Shown here one piece after another: positions 7,236 to 13,701 of a stretch of 13,819 bases of DNA. The translations under genes and the position numbers were made by a program. This stretch comes from an uncultured Ruminococcus sp. (GTDB lineage Bacteria; Bacillota; Clostridia; Oscillospirales; Ruminococcaceae), in NCBI GenBank assembly GCA_937894495.1, contig CALCRR010000044.1, positions 1 through 13,819 of the forward strand, in the 5' to 3' direction. The notes under the pieces were generated by a model. That model was not told the origin of the DNA. It searched no databases and saw only the letters and a list, made by a program, of their open reading frames with translations. The first letter of the stretch is position 1; every line of letters begins with the position of its first letter.

Positions 7236-7696
7236 TGAGGGCGGTGATACAGCGTGTGACCTCCGCAAGCGTTGAGGTGGGCGGCAAGGTCATAGGCAGC
7301 ATTGGGGGCGGTCTGCTGGTGCTGCTGGGCGTGGGCAGAGAGGACAGCGAGACCGAGTGCGATAAGATGGCAGACAAGCTTGTTAAGCTGCGCATTTTTG
7401 CCGATGAAAATGGCAAGACCAACCTTTCGGTCAGCGATGTTGGGGGGGAGCTGCTGGTGATAAGCCAGTTCACCCTTTATGCCGACTGCCACCACGGCAA
7501 CAGACCCTCATTTATAAATGCAGGTGAGCCCCGGCGTGCCAGCGAGCTTTATGAGTATTTCTGCTCCCAATGTGAAAAAAAGCTGGGCAAAAATACCCAA
7601 ACGGGCGAGTTCGGCGCTGATATGAAGGTGAGCCTTGTGAACGACGGACCCTTCACGGTGGTGCTGGATTGCGTAAACGGTGAGATTTTAGCATAG
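7235..7696 (+). CDS. dtd: D-aminoacyl-tRNA deacylase
   Basis: A 153-residue enzyme that hydrolyses D-aminoacyl-tRNA (and Gly-tRNA-Ala), a proofreading step protecting translation. The family start MRAVIQRVTSASVEV, the SQFTLYAD motif (77-84, with the conserved Thr80), NRPSF, and NDGPFTVVLD (136-145, with the Gly-Pro pair that enforces L-chirality rejection) are all present and the length is typical. The ATG overlaps the epimerase stop by one base and no separate Shine-Dalgarno of note is seen, so it depends on the upstream gene for translation. No clear terminator follows. Confidence 0.95.
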   Translation: MRAVIQRVTSASVEVGGKVIGSIGGGLLVLLGVGREDSETECDKMADKLVKLRIFADENGKTNLSVSDVGGELLVISQFTLYADCHHGNRPSFINAGEPRRASELYEYFCSQCEKKLGKNTQTGEFGADMKVSLVNDGPFTVVLDCVNGEILA

Positions 7697-7845
7697 CAGA
7701 TACCTAAACGTTTTCTGTAGAAAAGGCAGGGGGGCAGGCACATTTTTATGCTCTGTTTTTAATAAGCAGAACAGCTCAACCAAAAGCAGGAGAGCAGCGG
7801 CAAGACCCCTGTTTTTCGCACTTTTACAAGTGCAACGGCTTCTTG

Positions 7846-7873
7846 CCTATTACCTATGACCTCTTACCTCTGA
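7846..7873 (+). repeat. Four heptamer tandem units before the ArsC-like gene
   Basis: Units CCTATTA, CCTATGA, CCTCTTA and CCTCTGA follow one another without gaps and end right at the Shine-Dalgarno of the gene starting at 7888. A 6-bp hairpin (7818-7823 with 7828-7833) lies just before. The remaining gap after dtd shows no gene. Confidence 0.7.
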
Positions 7874-7887
7874 AAAGGAGCAAATTT

Positions 7888-8229
7888 ATGAACATACAGA
7901 TATTCGGCAAGTCGAAATCGTTTGATACCAAAAAGGCTGAGCGCTACTTCAAAGAGAGGGGCATTAAGTTCCAGTCGGTGGACCTTGTAAGCAAGGGATT
8001 AAGTAAGGGCGAGCTAAGCTCAGTGCTGGCTGCGGTGGGGGATATCGAAAAGCTCATCGACCCGAAAGCCAAGGGCGACGCTGCCATGCTGCTCAAATAC
8101 TTAGGTTCTGCCGAGGAAAAGGCGGCTAAGCTGCTTGAGGAGCCCTCGCTCTTTGCAGCTCCTATAGTCCGCAACGGCAGACAGGCTACCGTGGGCTACT
8201 GCCCCGAGGTGTGGAAAGACTGGAAATAA
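7888..8229 (+). CDS. ArsC/Spx-family thioredoxin-fold protein lacking the catalytic cysteine
   Basis: A 113-residue protein. The frame is open from 7843, but the ATG at 7888 is chosen because AAAAGGAG lies 7 bases upstream and the protein then starts MNIQIFGKSKSFDTKKAERYF, which aligns with the ArsC N-terminus. In classical ArsC/Spx this segment holds CxxC or Cx2S; here the positions are Ser11 and Thr14, so thiol arsenate reduction is unlikely. The C-terminus (LFAAPIVRNGRQATVGYCPEVW) matches the family cis-Pro and end region. Such Cys-free members are common in Clostridia and are usually called arsenate reductase family protein without known function. A role in arsenic resistance is not supported by neighbours. 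Confidence 0.82.
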   Translation: MNIQIFGKSKSFDTKKAERYFKERGIKFQSVDLVSKGLSKGELSSVLAAVGDIEKLIDPKAKGDAAMLLKYLGSAEEKAAKLLEEPSLFAAPIVRNGRQATVGYCPEVWKDWK

Positions 8230-8729
8230 TTTTAAATAAGTGTTAATAGCGTAAATCATTAATCCAATATTTTAATGAAAAAAGTCGCAATTATTGCAAA
8301 ATAATTTTATTATCTTGCTTAATTGTGAACACCGATTTTTTTTGCACAATTAACAGATCAGCTTTTTGACATTCGCAATAATTTTTATGTAATATTTTAC
8401 CAGCAATATAGTTATAGTTTGTAATATTTTTATATAAATATGTACGAAATAAAAATCAAGGAAAAGACTTAAACCGTTTTATTTTTATTAAACTTAAAAT
8501 GAAAATATGATGATAAAAATGCACATACACATAAAGCGGTTTCTAACGTTTTGAACAGTTTTATTGTAATTTATTACCAGAGTTGTAAACTGCGCATTTC
8601 CGAGCTTTTAAGCGTTTTTTCGCCTAATCGTTTTCGATGTTTTTTTGTTAATAATCCAATGGCGGCAGCTTGTGAGCTTTGTGAAAACAGACCTTTTTAG
8701 CACAGTCCCCCAAGGGAGGTATGGATATA
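8230..8729. other. AT-rich intergenic region of about 500 bases
   Basis: No plausible reading frame on either strand. Contents: a 9-bp perfect inverted repeat TTAATTGTG/CACAATTAA (8319-8327 with 8345-8353, 17-base spacer), a candidate promoter at 8366-8395, A/T runs, and AAGGGAGG at 8712-8719 serving the next gene. No clear terminator for the upstream gene. A small RNA or long leader is possible but I see no strong fold. Confidence 0.6.
8366..8395 (+). promoter_or_regulatory. Candidate promoter in the long gap
   Basis: Perfect -35 TTGACA (8366-8371), 18-base spacer, TAATAT (8390-8395, 4/6). It would give a leader of about 330 nt for the PAP2 gene or drive an unannotated transcript. AT-rich background makes chance matches likely. 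Confidence 0.35.
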
Positions 8730-9326
8730 ATGACAGACAAATTTTTTGATATTGACGGCGGCATTCTGCTGTGGCTGCAGGAGCACCTGCGAAACGGGTT
8801 CCTGACCCCTGTTATCAAGGGGATAACCTACCTGGGCGACCACGGTATCATCATGATAACAGCCTGCCTGCTGCTGCTTATTATCCCCAAAACACGGAAG
8901 CTGGGGATAATGTGCAGCATATCCCTGGCGATGACCTTTTTGATGAACAACCTTATACTTAAAAACCTTGTCGCACGCACACGCCCCTATGAGGTGGTGG
9001 AGGGGTTAAGCTGCCTGGTGGGCAAACAGCATGACTATTCATTCCCCTCGGGGCACTCAGGGGCTGCCTTTGCGGTGGCTAGCGTGATATACTCACAGAC
9101 CCCCAAAAAGGTGGGTATACCCGTGGTGATACTGGCGCTGCTGATAGCGCTTTCAAGGCTTTATGTGGGGGTACACTACCCCAGCGATGTGCTGGCAGGC
9201 ATAATAACAGGCTGCCTGTACGGCTTTATCGCCGTCAAGCTTTATAAAGCGGCAGCGAAAAAGCTCACCCCAAAAGACGAAAGTTTTGAGGAGGATACCG
9301 ACGAGGAGTCGGAAGATTATAAGTGA
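8730..9326 (+). CDS. PAP2-family membrane phosphatase
   Basis: A 198-residue integral membrane phosphatase of the PAP2 superfamily, acting on lipid phosphates (undecaprenyl diphosphate or phosphatidylglycerophosphate are usual substrates). The three-part signature is complete: KNLVARTRP (78-86), PSGHS (106-110, catalytic His109) and SRLYVGVHYPSD (142-153, catalytic His149). Hydrophobic segments lie near 39-53, 58-77, 112-121, 130-141 and 155-172. The C-terminus is a charged tail rich in Glu/Asp. An ATG at 8721 is only one base from AAGGGAGG (8712-8719); the ATG at 8730 has 10-base spacing and is preferred, though 8721 adds only three residues. Substrate cannot be told from sequence. It stands alone and ends in a strong terminator. 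Confidence 0.88.
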   Translation: MTDKFFDIDGGILLWLQEHLRNGFLTPVIKGITYLGDHGIIMITACLLLLIIPKTRKLGIMCSISLAMTFLMNNLILKNLVARTRPYEVVEGLSCLVGKQHDYSFPSGHSGAAFAVASVIYSQTPKKVGIPVVILALLIALSRLYVGVHYPSDVLAGIITGCLYGFIAVKLYKAAAKKLTPKDESFEEDTDEESEDYK

Positions 9327-9333
9327 TTTTTGT

Positions 9334-9373
9334 GTATCTCTGCTGAATAGATTTCGGCAGAGATACTTTTTTT
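9334..9373 (+). terminator. Rho-independent terminator after PAP2
   Basis: A 10-bp perfect stem GTATCTCTGC/GCAGAGATAC (9334-9343 with 9357-9366), extended by TGAA/TTCG with one wobble, then seven T (9367-9373). It insulates the following promoter. Confidence 0.93.
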
Positions 9374-9404
9374 GTGCAAAGTACCAAAAAACATATATAA
9401 CCTA

Positions 9405-9433
9405 TTGACATAGTAGGAATAGTATGTTATAGT
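9405..9433 (+). promoter_or_regulatory. Strong sigma-A promoter ahead of the structured RNA and cysK
   Basis: TTGACA (9405-9410), 17-base spacer, TATAGT (9428-9433) with an extended -10 TG at 9425-9426. The predicted start is near 9440, about 230 bases before the cysK ATG. CCTA (9401-9404) and TAGG (9414-9417) flank the -35 as a small inverted repeat, a possible operator. Confidence 0.85.
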
Positions 9434-9439
9434 ATACTT

Positions 9440-9647
9440 ACACCAGAAGCATTGAATGGCTGAAAACTATTGCTCCACCAATTAAACATTGCCGAAAAGA
9501 CGCAGGCAGAAATAAAAAATATCAAGGAGCAAAAGCGCAGACGGGCTGGCGCCCTTCAAGCTTTTGCAACGCAGAGATTTTTTATTTATGTCAAGTATTT
9601 TTGGCAAGGTTTAGTTGGGGGAGCAATATAAATGCAATCAATTTTTT
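9440..9647 (+). ncRNA. Long near-continuous hairpin RNA, unassigned (6S-like shape or cysK leader)
   Basis: From the predicted start the transcript can fold into one extended rod. Pairings: 9449-9453 with 9631-9635 (closing); 9468-9487 with 9609-9628 (20 positions, one U-G, one mismatch); 9489-9498 with 9598-9607 (10 positions, one G-U), plus 9500-9501 with 9595-9596; internal loop 9502-9509/9588-9594; 9510-9520 with 9577-9587 (11 perfect A/U pairs); 9529-9536 with 9560-9567 (8 perfect); apical 9543-9546 with 9551-9554. A run of six T follows at 9642-9647. Size of about 200 nt, own promoter and rod shape recall 6S RNA, but I cannot match its conserved sequence. No T-box or S-box motif is present. 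A TA-ended MITE (9468-9628) is the main alternative. Confidence 0.55.
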
Positions 9648-9669
9648 CTTTGAAAGGAAGTAGTTTATC

Positions 9670-10599
9670 ATGGCAAAGATCTATAAGAACGTCGGCGAGC
9701 TTATCGGCAAGACCCCTATCGTTGAAGCAGCAAGGTTCTCTGAGGCTGTAGGCGCGTCCTCCAGCATACTCGCAAAGCTTGAATATTTCAACCCCGCAGG
9801 CAGCGTTAAGGACAGAGTTGCCCTTAACCTTATCGAGGACGCTGAGAAGAAGGGCGTGCTCAAGGCAGGCGCTACTATCATAGAGCCTACATCGGGCAAC
9901 ACAGGTATCGGTCTTGCATCTGTGGGCGTATCAAAGGGATACAAGGTGATCCTCACAATGCCCGAGACCATGAGCGTTGAGAGAAGAAACCTGCTCAAAG
10001 CTTACGGCGCTGAGATAGTTCTCACCGAGGGTGCAAAGGGCATGACAGGCGCTATCAAGAAGGCTGAGGAGCTCAACGGTGAGATAGAGGGCTCTGTTAT
10101 ACTGGGTCAGTTCGTTAACCCTGCAAACCCTGCTGTACATCTGGCAACCACAGGTCCCGAGGTATGGGAGGACACAGACGGCAAGGTGGATATCTTCATC
10201 GCAGGTGTGGGCACAGGCGGCACTGTAACAGGTGTGGGTCAGTATCTTAAATCAAAGAACCCCGATGTAAAGGTAGTTGCAGTTGAGCCTGCAACATCAC
10301 CTGTACTCTCACAGGGCAAGTCGGGCGCACATAAGATACAGGGTATCGGCGCAGGCTTCGTTCCCGATGTTCTTGATACAAAGATCTATGATGAGGTATT
10401 CCCTGTGGACAATGCCGACGCTTTCGCAGCAGGCAACAAGTTCGCAAAAACAGAGGGTATACTGGTAGGTATCTCCTCGGGCGCGGCTCTCTACGCAGCT
10501 GCCGAGATCTCAAAGAGACCTGAGAACAAGGGCAAGGTAATAGTTGCACTTCTCCCCGACACAGGTGAGAGATATCTTTCAACAGCACTTTTCGATTGA
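9670..10599 (+). CDS. cysK: Cysteine synthase A (O-acetylserine sulfhydrylase)
   Basis: A 309-residue PLP enzyme making L-cysteine from O-acetylserine and sulfide in the cytoplasm. Key features: GKTPIV near the start, NPAGSVKDR with the PLP-lysine Lys47, the substrate loop PTSGNTG (73-79), the phosphate-binding GTGGT (181-185), GISSGAA and PDTGERYLST near the end; length is typical of CysK. AAAGGAAG (9653-9660) precedes the ATG. Codon choice is biased (GCA, AAC, AAG), as in a well-expressed gene. The only strong promoter upstream is at 9405-9433, so transcription probably passes through the structured RNA, suggesting leader control; this is inference. No serine acetyltransferase gene is adjacent. 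Confidence 0.96.
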   Translation: MAKIYKNVGELIGKTPIVEAARFSEAVGASSSILAKLEYFNPAGSVKDRVALNLIEDAEKKGVLKAGATIIEPTSGNTGIGLASVGVSKGYKVILTMPETMSVERRNLLKAYGAEIVLTEGAKGMTGAIKKAEELNGEIEGSVILGQFVNPANPAVHLATTGPEVWEDTDGKVDIFIAGVGTGGTVTGVGQYLKSKNPDVKVVAVEPATSPVLSQGKSGAHKIQGIGAGFVPDVLDTKIYDEVFPVDNADAFAAGNKFAKTEGILVGISSGAALYAAAEISKRPENKGKVIVALLPDTGERYLSTALFD

Positions 10600-10621
10600 T
10601 ACAGATCATCCTTATAAACAT

Positions 10622-10661
10622 ACCGACCGCCGCAGGCTCACACTTCGGCGGTCGGTTTTTT
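10622..10661 (+). terminator. Rho-independent terminator after cysK
   Basis: An 11-bp perfect stem ACCGACCGCCG/CGGCGGTCGGT (10622-10632 with 10646-10656) followed by a T run to 10661. Confidence 0.95.
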
Positions 10662-10733
10662 GTGCTTACTTCTTATTTCCTAAAGCGTAAAAAATCGGGG
10701 GCAGTATTTGTTCAATTCGTAAAAAATATCCCG

Positions 10734-10752
10734 TGTCAACATAAAATTGACA
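10734..10752. repeat. Inverted repeat upstream of the aquaporin promoter
   Basis: TGTCAA (10734-10739), 7-base spacer, TTGACA (10747-10752), a perfect 6-bp dyad ending 8 bases before the -35. It may be an operator; alone it is weak evidence. Confidence 0.5.
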
Positions 10753-10760
10753 GTTTTCTG

Positions 10761-10789
10761 TGGACAAGCTTTGAAATTTGAGCTATAAT
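10761..10789 (+). promoter_or_regulatory. Sigma-A promoter of the aquaporin gene
   Basis: TGGACA (10761-10766, 5/6), a 17-base spacer and a perfect TATAAT (10784-10789). Predicted leader about 60 nt. Confidence 0.8.
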
Positions 10790-10858
10790 ATAAGTGGCTT
10801 TTAAGGCGCAAAAAGCGTTGTGGGGGCATTATATTATTTTAAAGGAGGCTGTATGATT

Positions 10859-11566
10859 ATGGCTAATATGAAAAAGTACATTGCCGAGTGCATAGGCACC
10901 TGTGTGCTGGTGCTGCTTGGCTGCGGAACTGCTATGCTGGTAGGCTGCGACGCTAAAAACGGCGGCGGATATATCCTCACCGCACTGGCATTCGGTCTTG
11001 TTATCGTGGGCATGGCTTACTCGGTGGGCAACATCTCGGGCTGCCACATAAACCCTGCGGTATCGCTGGGCGTGCTGATAAACGGCGGAATGACCGTTAA
11101 TGATTTTATCGGTTATGTAGTGGCACAGTGCGTTGGTGCGCTGGCTGGCAGCGGTCTGCTGGGGCTGATATTCTCACTGGGCAACGTGAAGGACCAGACA
11201 GGCGGCTTCGGCTCCAACGGTCTTGCAAACGTTGATAATAACCCTGTGGCAGGTCTTATAGTTGAGATACTGCTGACATTTATCTTTGTGTTCACCATTC
11301 TCGGCGTTACCTCCAAAAAGGCAGGTCACGGCTCCTTCGGCGGACTTATCATTGGTCTGACCCTGACACTGGTACACATTTTCGGCATTGGTCTTACAGG
11401 CACATCTGTAAACCCTGCCAGAAGCATAGGTCCTGCTATAATCGCAGCCATTGACGGCAACACCGACCCCATCGCCTGCGTATGGGTATTCATCGTAGGT
11501 CCTCTGCTGGGCGCTGCTGCTGCAGCCTGCGCTTACAAGTTCCTCGCATCGGAGGATAAGGAATAA
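10859..11566 (+). CDS. MIP-family aquaporin, AqpZ-like water channel
   Basis: A 235-residue membrane channel with six hydrophobic helices and both half-helix motifs: CHINPAVSLG and SVNPARSIGP. The selectivity filter appears of the water type: a His in VHIFGIGLTG on helix 5 where AqpZ has His174, the Arg of NPAR, and an aromatic Phe in AFGLVIVGMAY. In glycerol facilitators the His is normally Gly. Start: AAAGGAGG at 10841-10848 serves ATGs at 10853 (4-base spacing) or 10859 (10-base spacing); the latter gives MANMKKYIAECIGT and is chosen, though 10853 would add only two residues. It has its own promoter and terminator. Water transport is inferred from the filter residues. Confidence 0.9.
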   Translation: MANMKKYIAECIGTCVLVLLGCGTAMLVGCDAKNGGGYILTALAFGLVIVGMAYSVGNISGCHINPAVSLGVLINGGMTVNDFIGYVVAQCVGALAGSGLLGLIFSLGNVKDQTGGFGSNGLANVDNNPVAGLIVEILLTFIFVFTILGVTSKKAGHGSFGGLIIGLTLTLVHIFGIGLTGTSVNPARSIGPAIIAAIDGNTDPIACVWVFIVGPLLGAAAAACAYKFLASEDKE

Positions 11567-11585
11567 GCCTGATGCATAAAATATC

Positions 11586-11626
11586 AAAGCCTTTCCCCGT
11601 TTTCGGCAGGGAAAGGCTTTTGTTTT
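11586..11626 (+). terminator. Rho-independent terminator after the aquaporin gene
   Basis: A 12-bp perfect stem AAAGCCTTTCCC/GGGAAAGGCTTT (11586-11597 with 11609-11620) with 11-nt loop and a T-rich tail TGTTTT ending where the mobile element begins. Confidence 0.93.
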
Positions 11627-11627
11627 A

Positions 11628-11787
11628 GGGTGTGTTGACACTAAACTGATACGCGGATTTTTGAGATATTTTTGTTCCGTTCTAGGCAAAAATCCGCAGT
11701 TGGGCTGTCGCCCTGCAAGGATTTTTAACGACGAACGGGACAAAAATATCCAAAAAGACGTGTGTTAGGCTTAGTGTCAACACACCC
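11628..11787. mobile_element. 160-bp palindromic MITE with TA target duplication
   Basis: Perfect 17-bp terminal inverted repeats, GGGTGTGTTGACACTAA at 11628-11644 and its complement at 11771-11787, are flanked on both sides by TA (11626-11627 and 11788-11789), the target duplication typical of IS630/Tc1-mariner transposition. The interior is itself palindromic: ATATTTTTGTTCCGTTC near 11667 pairs with a 16/17 complement near 11735, and GGGC/GCCC caps the centre at 11702-11713. There is no transposase frame, so it is non-autonomous and would move by a related element elsewhere. It lies directly beyond the aquaporin terminator. Confidence 0.85.
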
Positions 11788-11923
11788 TAGTATTCGCTTT
11801 TTTACAAGATCGTTTCTGAGATAACAGAATTTAAAAATCAATATGGATACTTTCCTTCAGTGTACTTATAGTCAGTATTAAAAAACTTATTGAAAATGGC
11901 ATTGTTTTTTTCAGAAGAATTAC

Positions 11924-11942
11924 TAGGGTGTGTTGACACTAA
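11924..11942 (+). repeat. Solo third copy of the MITE end
   Basis: TA followed by the same 17-bp end, GGGTGTGTTGACACTAA at 11926-11942, with no matching right end in the window. It lies 38 bases from the aroK stop. It is probably the remnant of a second insertion. The 134 bases between the MITE and this copy (11790-11923) are AT-rich and show no gene. Confidence 0.88.
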
Positions 11943-11980
11943 AACAGCAAAAGTAAAAATGCTCTTATCATTTAACTCCC

Positions 11981-12490
11981 CTATCTTCCGAAGCGGTCCT
12001 TATAGAGCCCGGCTATCTCTGCGGCAATGGCTAAGGGTGCTGCGTCCCCCGAAACGCTGCTGTGGGAATGCGCCATGTAGAGGGGTCTGCGGCTGTCAAA
12101 GCGTTCTTTCAGCTGTTCTTTGGTGGAGCTTGCCGCTATGGGGCGGTGGGGGTCGTCCTTTATGCGGTCGTAGCAGGTGTCAAAGTCGGTGTCGATAAAC
12201 ACTGCCAGCCCTGAGCTTTTAGCCACCTCGCCGTTTTTATCGCTCAGCAGTGCTCCACCCCCTGTGGCTACCACTGCGCCGACAGCTGCAAGGTCGGTCA
12301 GCGCCTTAGTTTCAAGCTCTCTGAAATAAGGCTCCCCCTTTTGGCTGAATATCTCGGGTATGCTCATGCCAGCCTGCTGCTCTATGTAGTCATCAAGGTC
12401 AATGCATTTGCAGCCCAGCTGTTTTGCAAGCAGCTTTCCCACGGTGGTTTTTCCGCAGCCCATAAAACCGCACAGGTATACAGGTCTCAC
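11981..12490 (-). CDS. aroK: Shikimate kinase
   Basis: A 169-residue P-loop kinase that phosphorylates shikimate to shikimate-3-phosphate in aromatic amino acid synthesis. Walker A GFMGCGKT (8-15), the shikimate-binding Asp33 in DLDDYIE, Arg57 in YFRELE, the GGG motif (ATGGGA, 75-80) and RRPLYMAHS in the nucleotide-binding region are all in place. The start is GTG at 12490, directly after the tsaD stop (TGA then GTG, no gap), with GAGGAGG inside the tsaD end 8 bases upstream, so the GTG is well supported and translation is likely coupled. No other aro genes are in the window. The C-terminus ends next to a solo MITE end, but the protein has normal length. Confidence 0.94.
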   Translation of the reverse strand: MRPVYLCGFMGCGKTTVGKLLAKQLGCKCIDLDDYIEQQAGMSIPEIFSQKGEPYFRELETKALTDLAAVGAVVATGGGALLSDKNGEVAKSSGLAVFIDTDFDTCYDRIKDDPHRPIAASSTKEQLKERFDSRRPLYMAHSHSSVSGDAAPLAIAAEIAGLYKDRFGR

Positions 12491-13516
12491 TCAGTCGTCC
12501 TCCTCAGATATTTTATCAAGCGAAAGGGTAGCTATGCCGTTTAAGCTTTCGTCGGCACGCTTGCCTGCAAGGTAGTCAAAATATCCCTGACAGGCTATCA
12601 TAGCGCCGTTGTCGCCGCAGTATTTAAGCTCGGGCATATAAAGCTCAAAGCCCCTTTTTTCACACTCCTGCTTAAGCAGCTCCCTCACGCCCGAATTGGC
12701 AGAGACTCCCCCTGCCAGCGCAACGGTGGTATAGCCTAAATTTTCCGCTGCCAGCATAGTTTTTTCCACCAGCGTCTGCGCCACTGTTTTCTGGAATGAG
12801 GCTGCCATATCCTCACGGTTTATCTCCTCGCCCTTTTGAGCGGCGTTGTGCACAAGGTTTATCACCGCAGTTTTAAGTCCCGAAAAGCTGAAATCATACT
12901 CGCTGCCCTGCACCCTGGGCTTTGGCAGCTTATAGGCGTCAGGGTCCCCCAGCTTTGCCGCAGCGTCAATAAACTTGCCCCCCGGGTACTCATACCCAAG
13001 GGTCCTTGCGGCTTTGTCAAAGCACTCCCCTGCTGCGTCGTCCCTGGTCCTGCCTACCACATGATAACGTGTATAGTCCTTGACCTCCACTATATGGGAA
13101 TGTCCCCCCGAAGCCACAAGGCAAAGGTAGGGCGGCTTTAGCTCGGGGTGAGAGATATAGTTTGAAGCTATATGACCTGCGATATGGTGCACAGGCACCA
13201 GCGGTTTATCAGCGCTCATGGCAAGACCCTTTGCAAAGCTCACTCCCACCAGCAGCGCACCTATCAGCCCGGGGGCATAGGTCACAGCCACTGCGTCTAT
13301 ATCGTTCATGGTGAGTCCTGCTTCGTCCAGCGCCGCCCTTGCCACCCATGAAATGTTCTCGGCGTGCCTGCGTGACGCTATCTCAGGCACTACCCCACCG
13401 TAAAGCCTGTGCTCGTCTATCTGCGACGCAACTATGTTTGAAAGGACCCTCTTGCCGTCCTCTACCACCGCACAGGCGGTCTCATCACAGCTGCTTTCTA
13501 TTCCTAGTATTTTCAA
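12491..13516 (-). CDS. tsaD: tRNA N6-adenosine threonylcarbamoyltransferase
   Basis: A 341-residue enzyme that transfers the threonylcarbamoyl group to A37 of ANN-decoding tRNAs, working with TsaB, TsaE and TsaC. The family start ILGIESSCDETACAVV, metal ligands His111 and His115 in VHHIAGHIASN, the ASGGHSH loop, FDKAARTLGYEYPGG, YDFSFSGLKTAV, LAGGVSANSGVR and CGDNGAMIA with Asp302 are present; length is typical. The start is TTG at 13516, with AAAGGAGG 8 bases upstream; no ATG gives the conserved N-terminus. It precedes aroK with no gap. tsaB and tsaE are not in the window. No convincing promoter in 13532-13660. Confidence 0.95.
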   Translation of the reverse strand: MKILGIESSCDETACAVVEDGKRVLSNIVASQIDEHRLYGGVVPEIASRRHAENISWVARAALDEAGLTMNDIDAVAVTYAPGLIGALLVGVSFAKGLAMSADKPLVPVHHIAGHIASNYISHPELKPPYLCLVASGGHSHIVEVKDYTRYHVVGRTRDDAAGECFDKAARTLGYEYPGGKFIDAAAKLGDPDAYKLPKPRVQGSEYDFSFSGLKTAVINLVHNAAQKGEEINREDMAASFQKTVAQTLVEKTMLAAENLGYTTVALAGGVSANSGVRELLKQECEKRGFELYMPELKYCGDNGAMIACQGYFDYLAGKRADESLNGIATLSLDKISEEDD

Positions 13517-13666
13517 GTATATATCCTCCTTTTGTGCCTTGAAAGACCTGCTTTGTGCGCCGTTTCAACATAGTCGGTTAAATCAACTTTGCGCCTTGAT
13601 AACGGGCGAACAACGTCTGAAAAACGCACCAACTCTATTTCCCGACAAGCTCTGCAAAACGTGATA

Positions 13667-13701
13667 ATTATGAATTATGCATTATGCATTATGAATTATA
13701 T
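13667..13701. repeat. Five tandem ATTATGN heptamers
   Basis: Units ATTATGA, ATTATGC, ATTATGC, ATTATGA, ATTATAT run without gaps. The stop codon and last two sense codons of the neighbouring minus-strand gene lie inside the array. Confidence 0.85.

Noticed and set aside
7003..7495. Minus-strand frames of 95 and 156 residues
   Set aside because: Antisense to the clearly identified epimerase and dtd genes; no ribosome site or family signature.
7888..8229. Arsenic-resistance gene
   Set aside because: Catalytic cysteine positions are Ser and Thr, and no arsR, arsB or acr3 genes are near.
8230..8729. tRNA or rRNA gene in the long gap
   Set aside because: No cloverleaf, no TTCGAATC-like T-arm, no CCA end; base content is too AT-rich.
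9440..9669. T-box or SAM riboswitch upstream of cysK
   Set aside because: No T-box antiterminator core (GGTGGTACCGCG-like) and no S-box core motifs are present, though structure exists.
11174..11743. 189-residue minus-strand frame
   Set aside because: It runs antisense through the aquaporin gene, its terminator and half of the MITE; composition is that of a shadow frame.
11890..12198. 102-residue plus-strand frame
   Set aside because: It starts in AT-rich remnant DNA, crosses the solo MITE end and continues antisense through aroK; no support.
13667..13701. CRISPR array
   Set aside because: Units are 7 bases with no spacers, and no cas genes are present; this is a simple tandem repeat.
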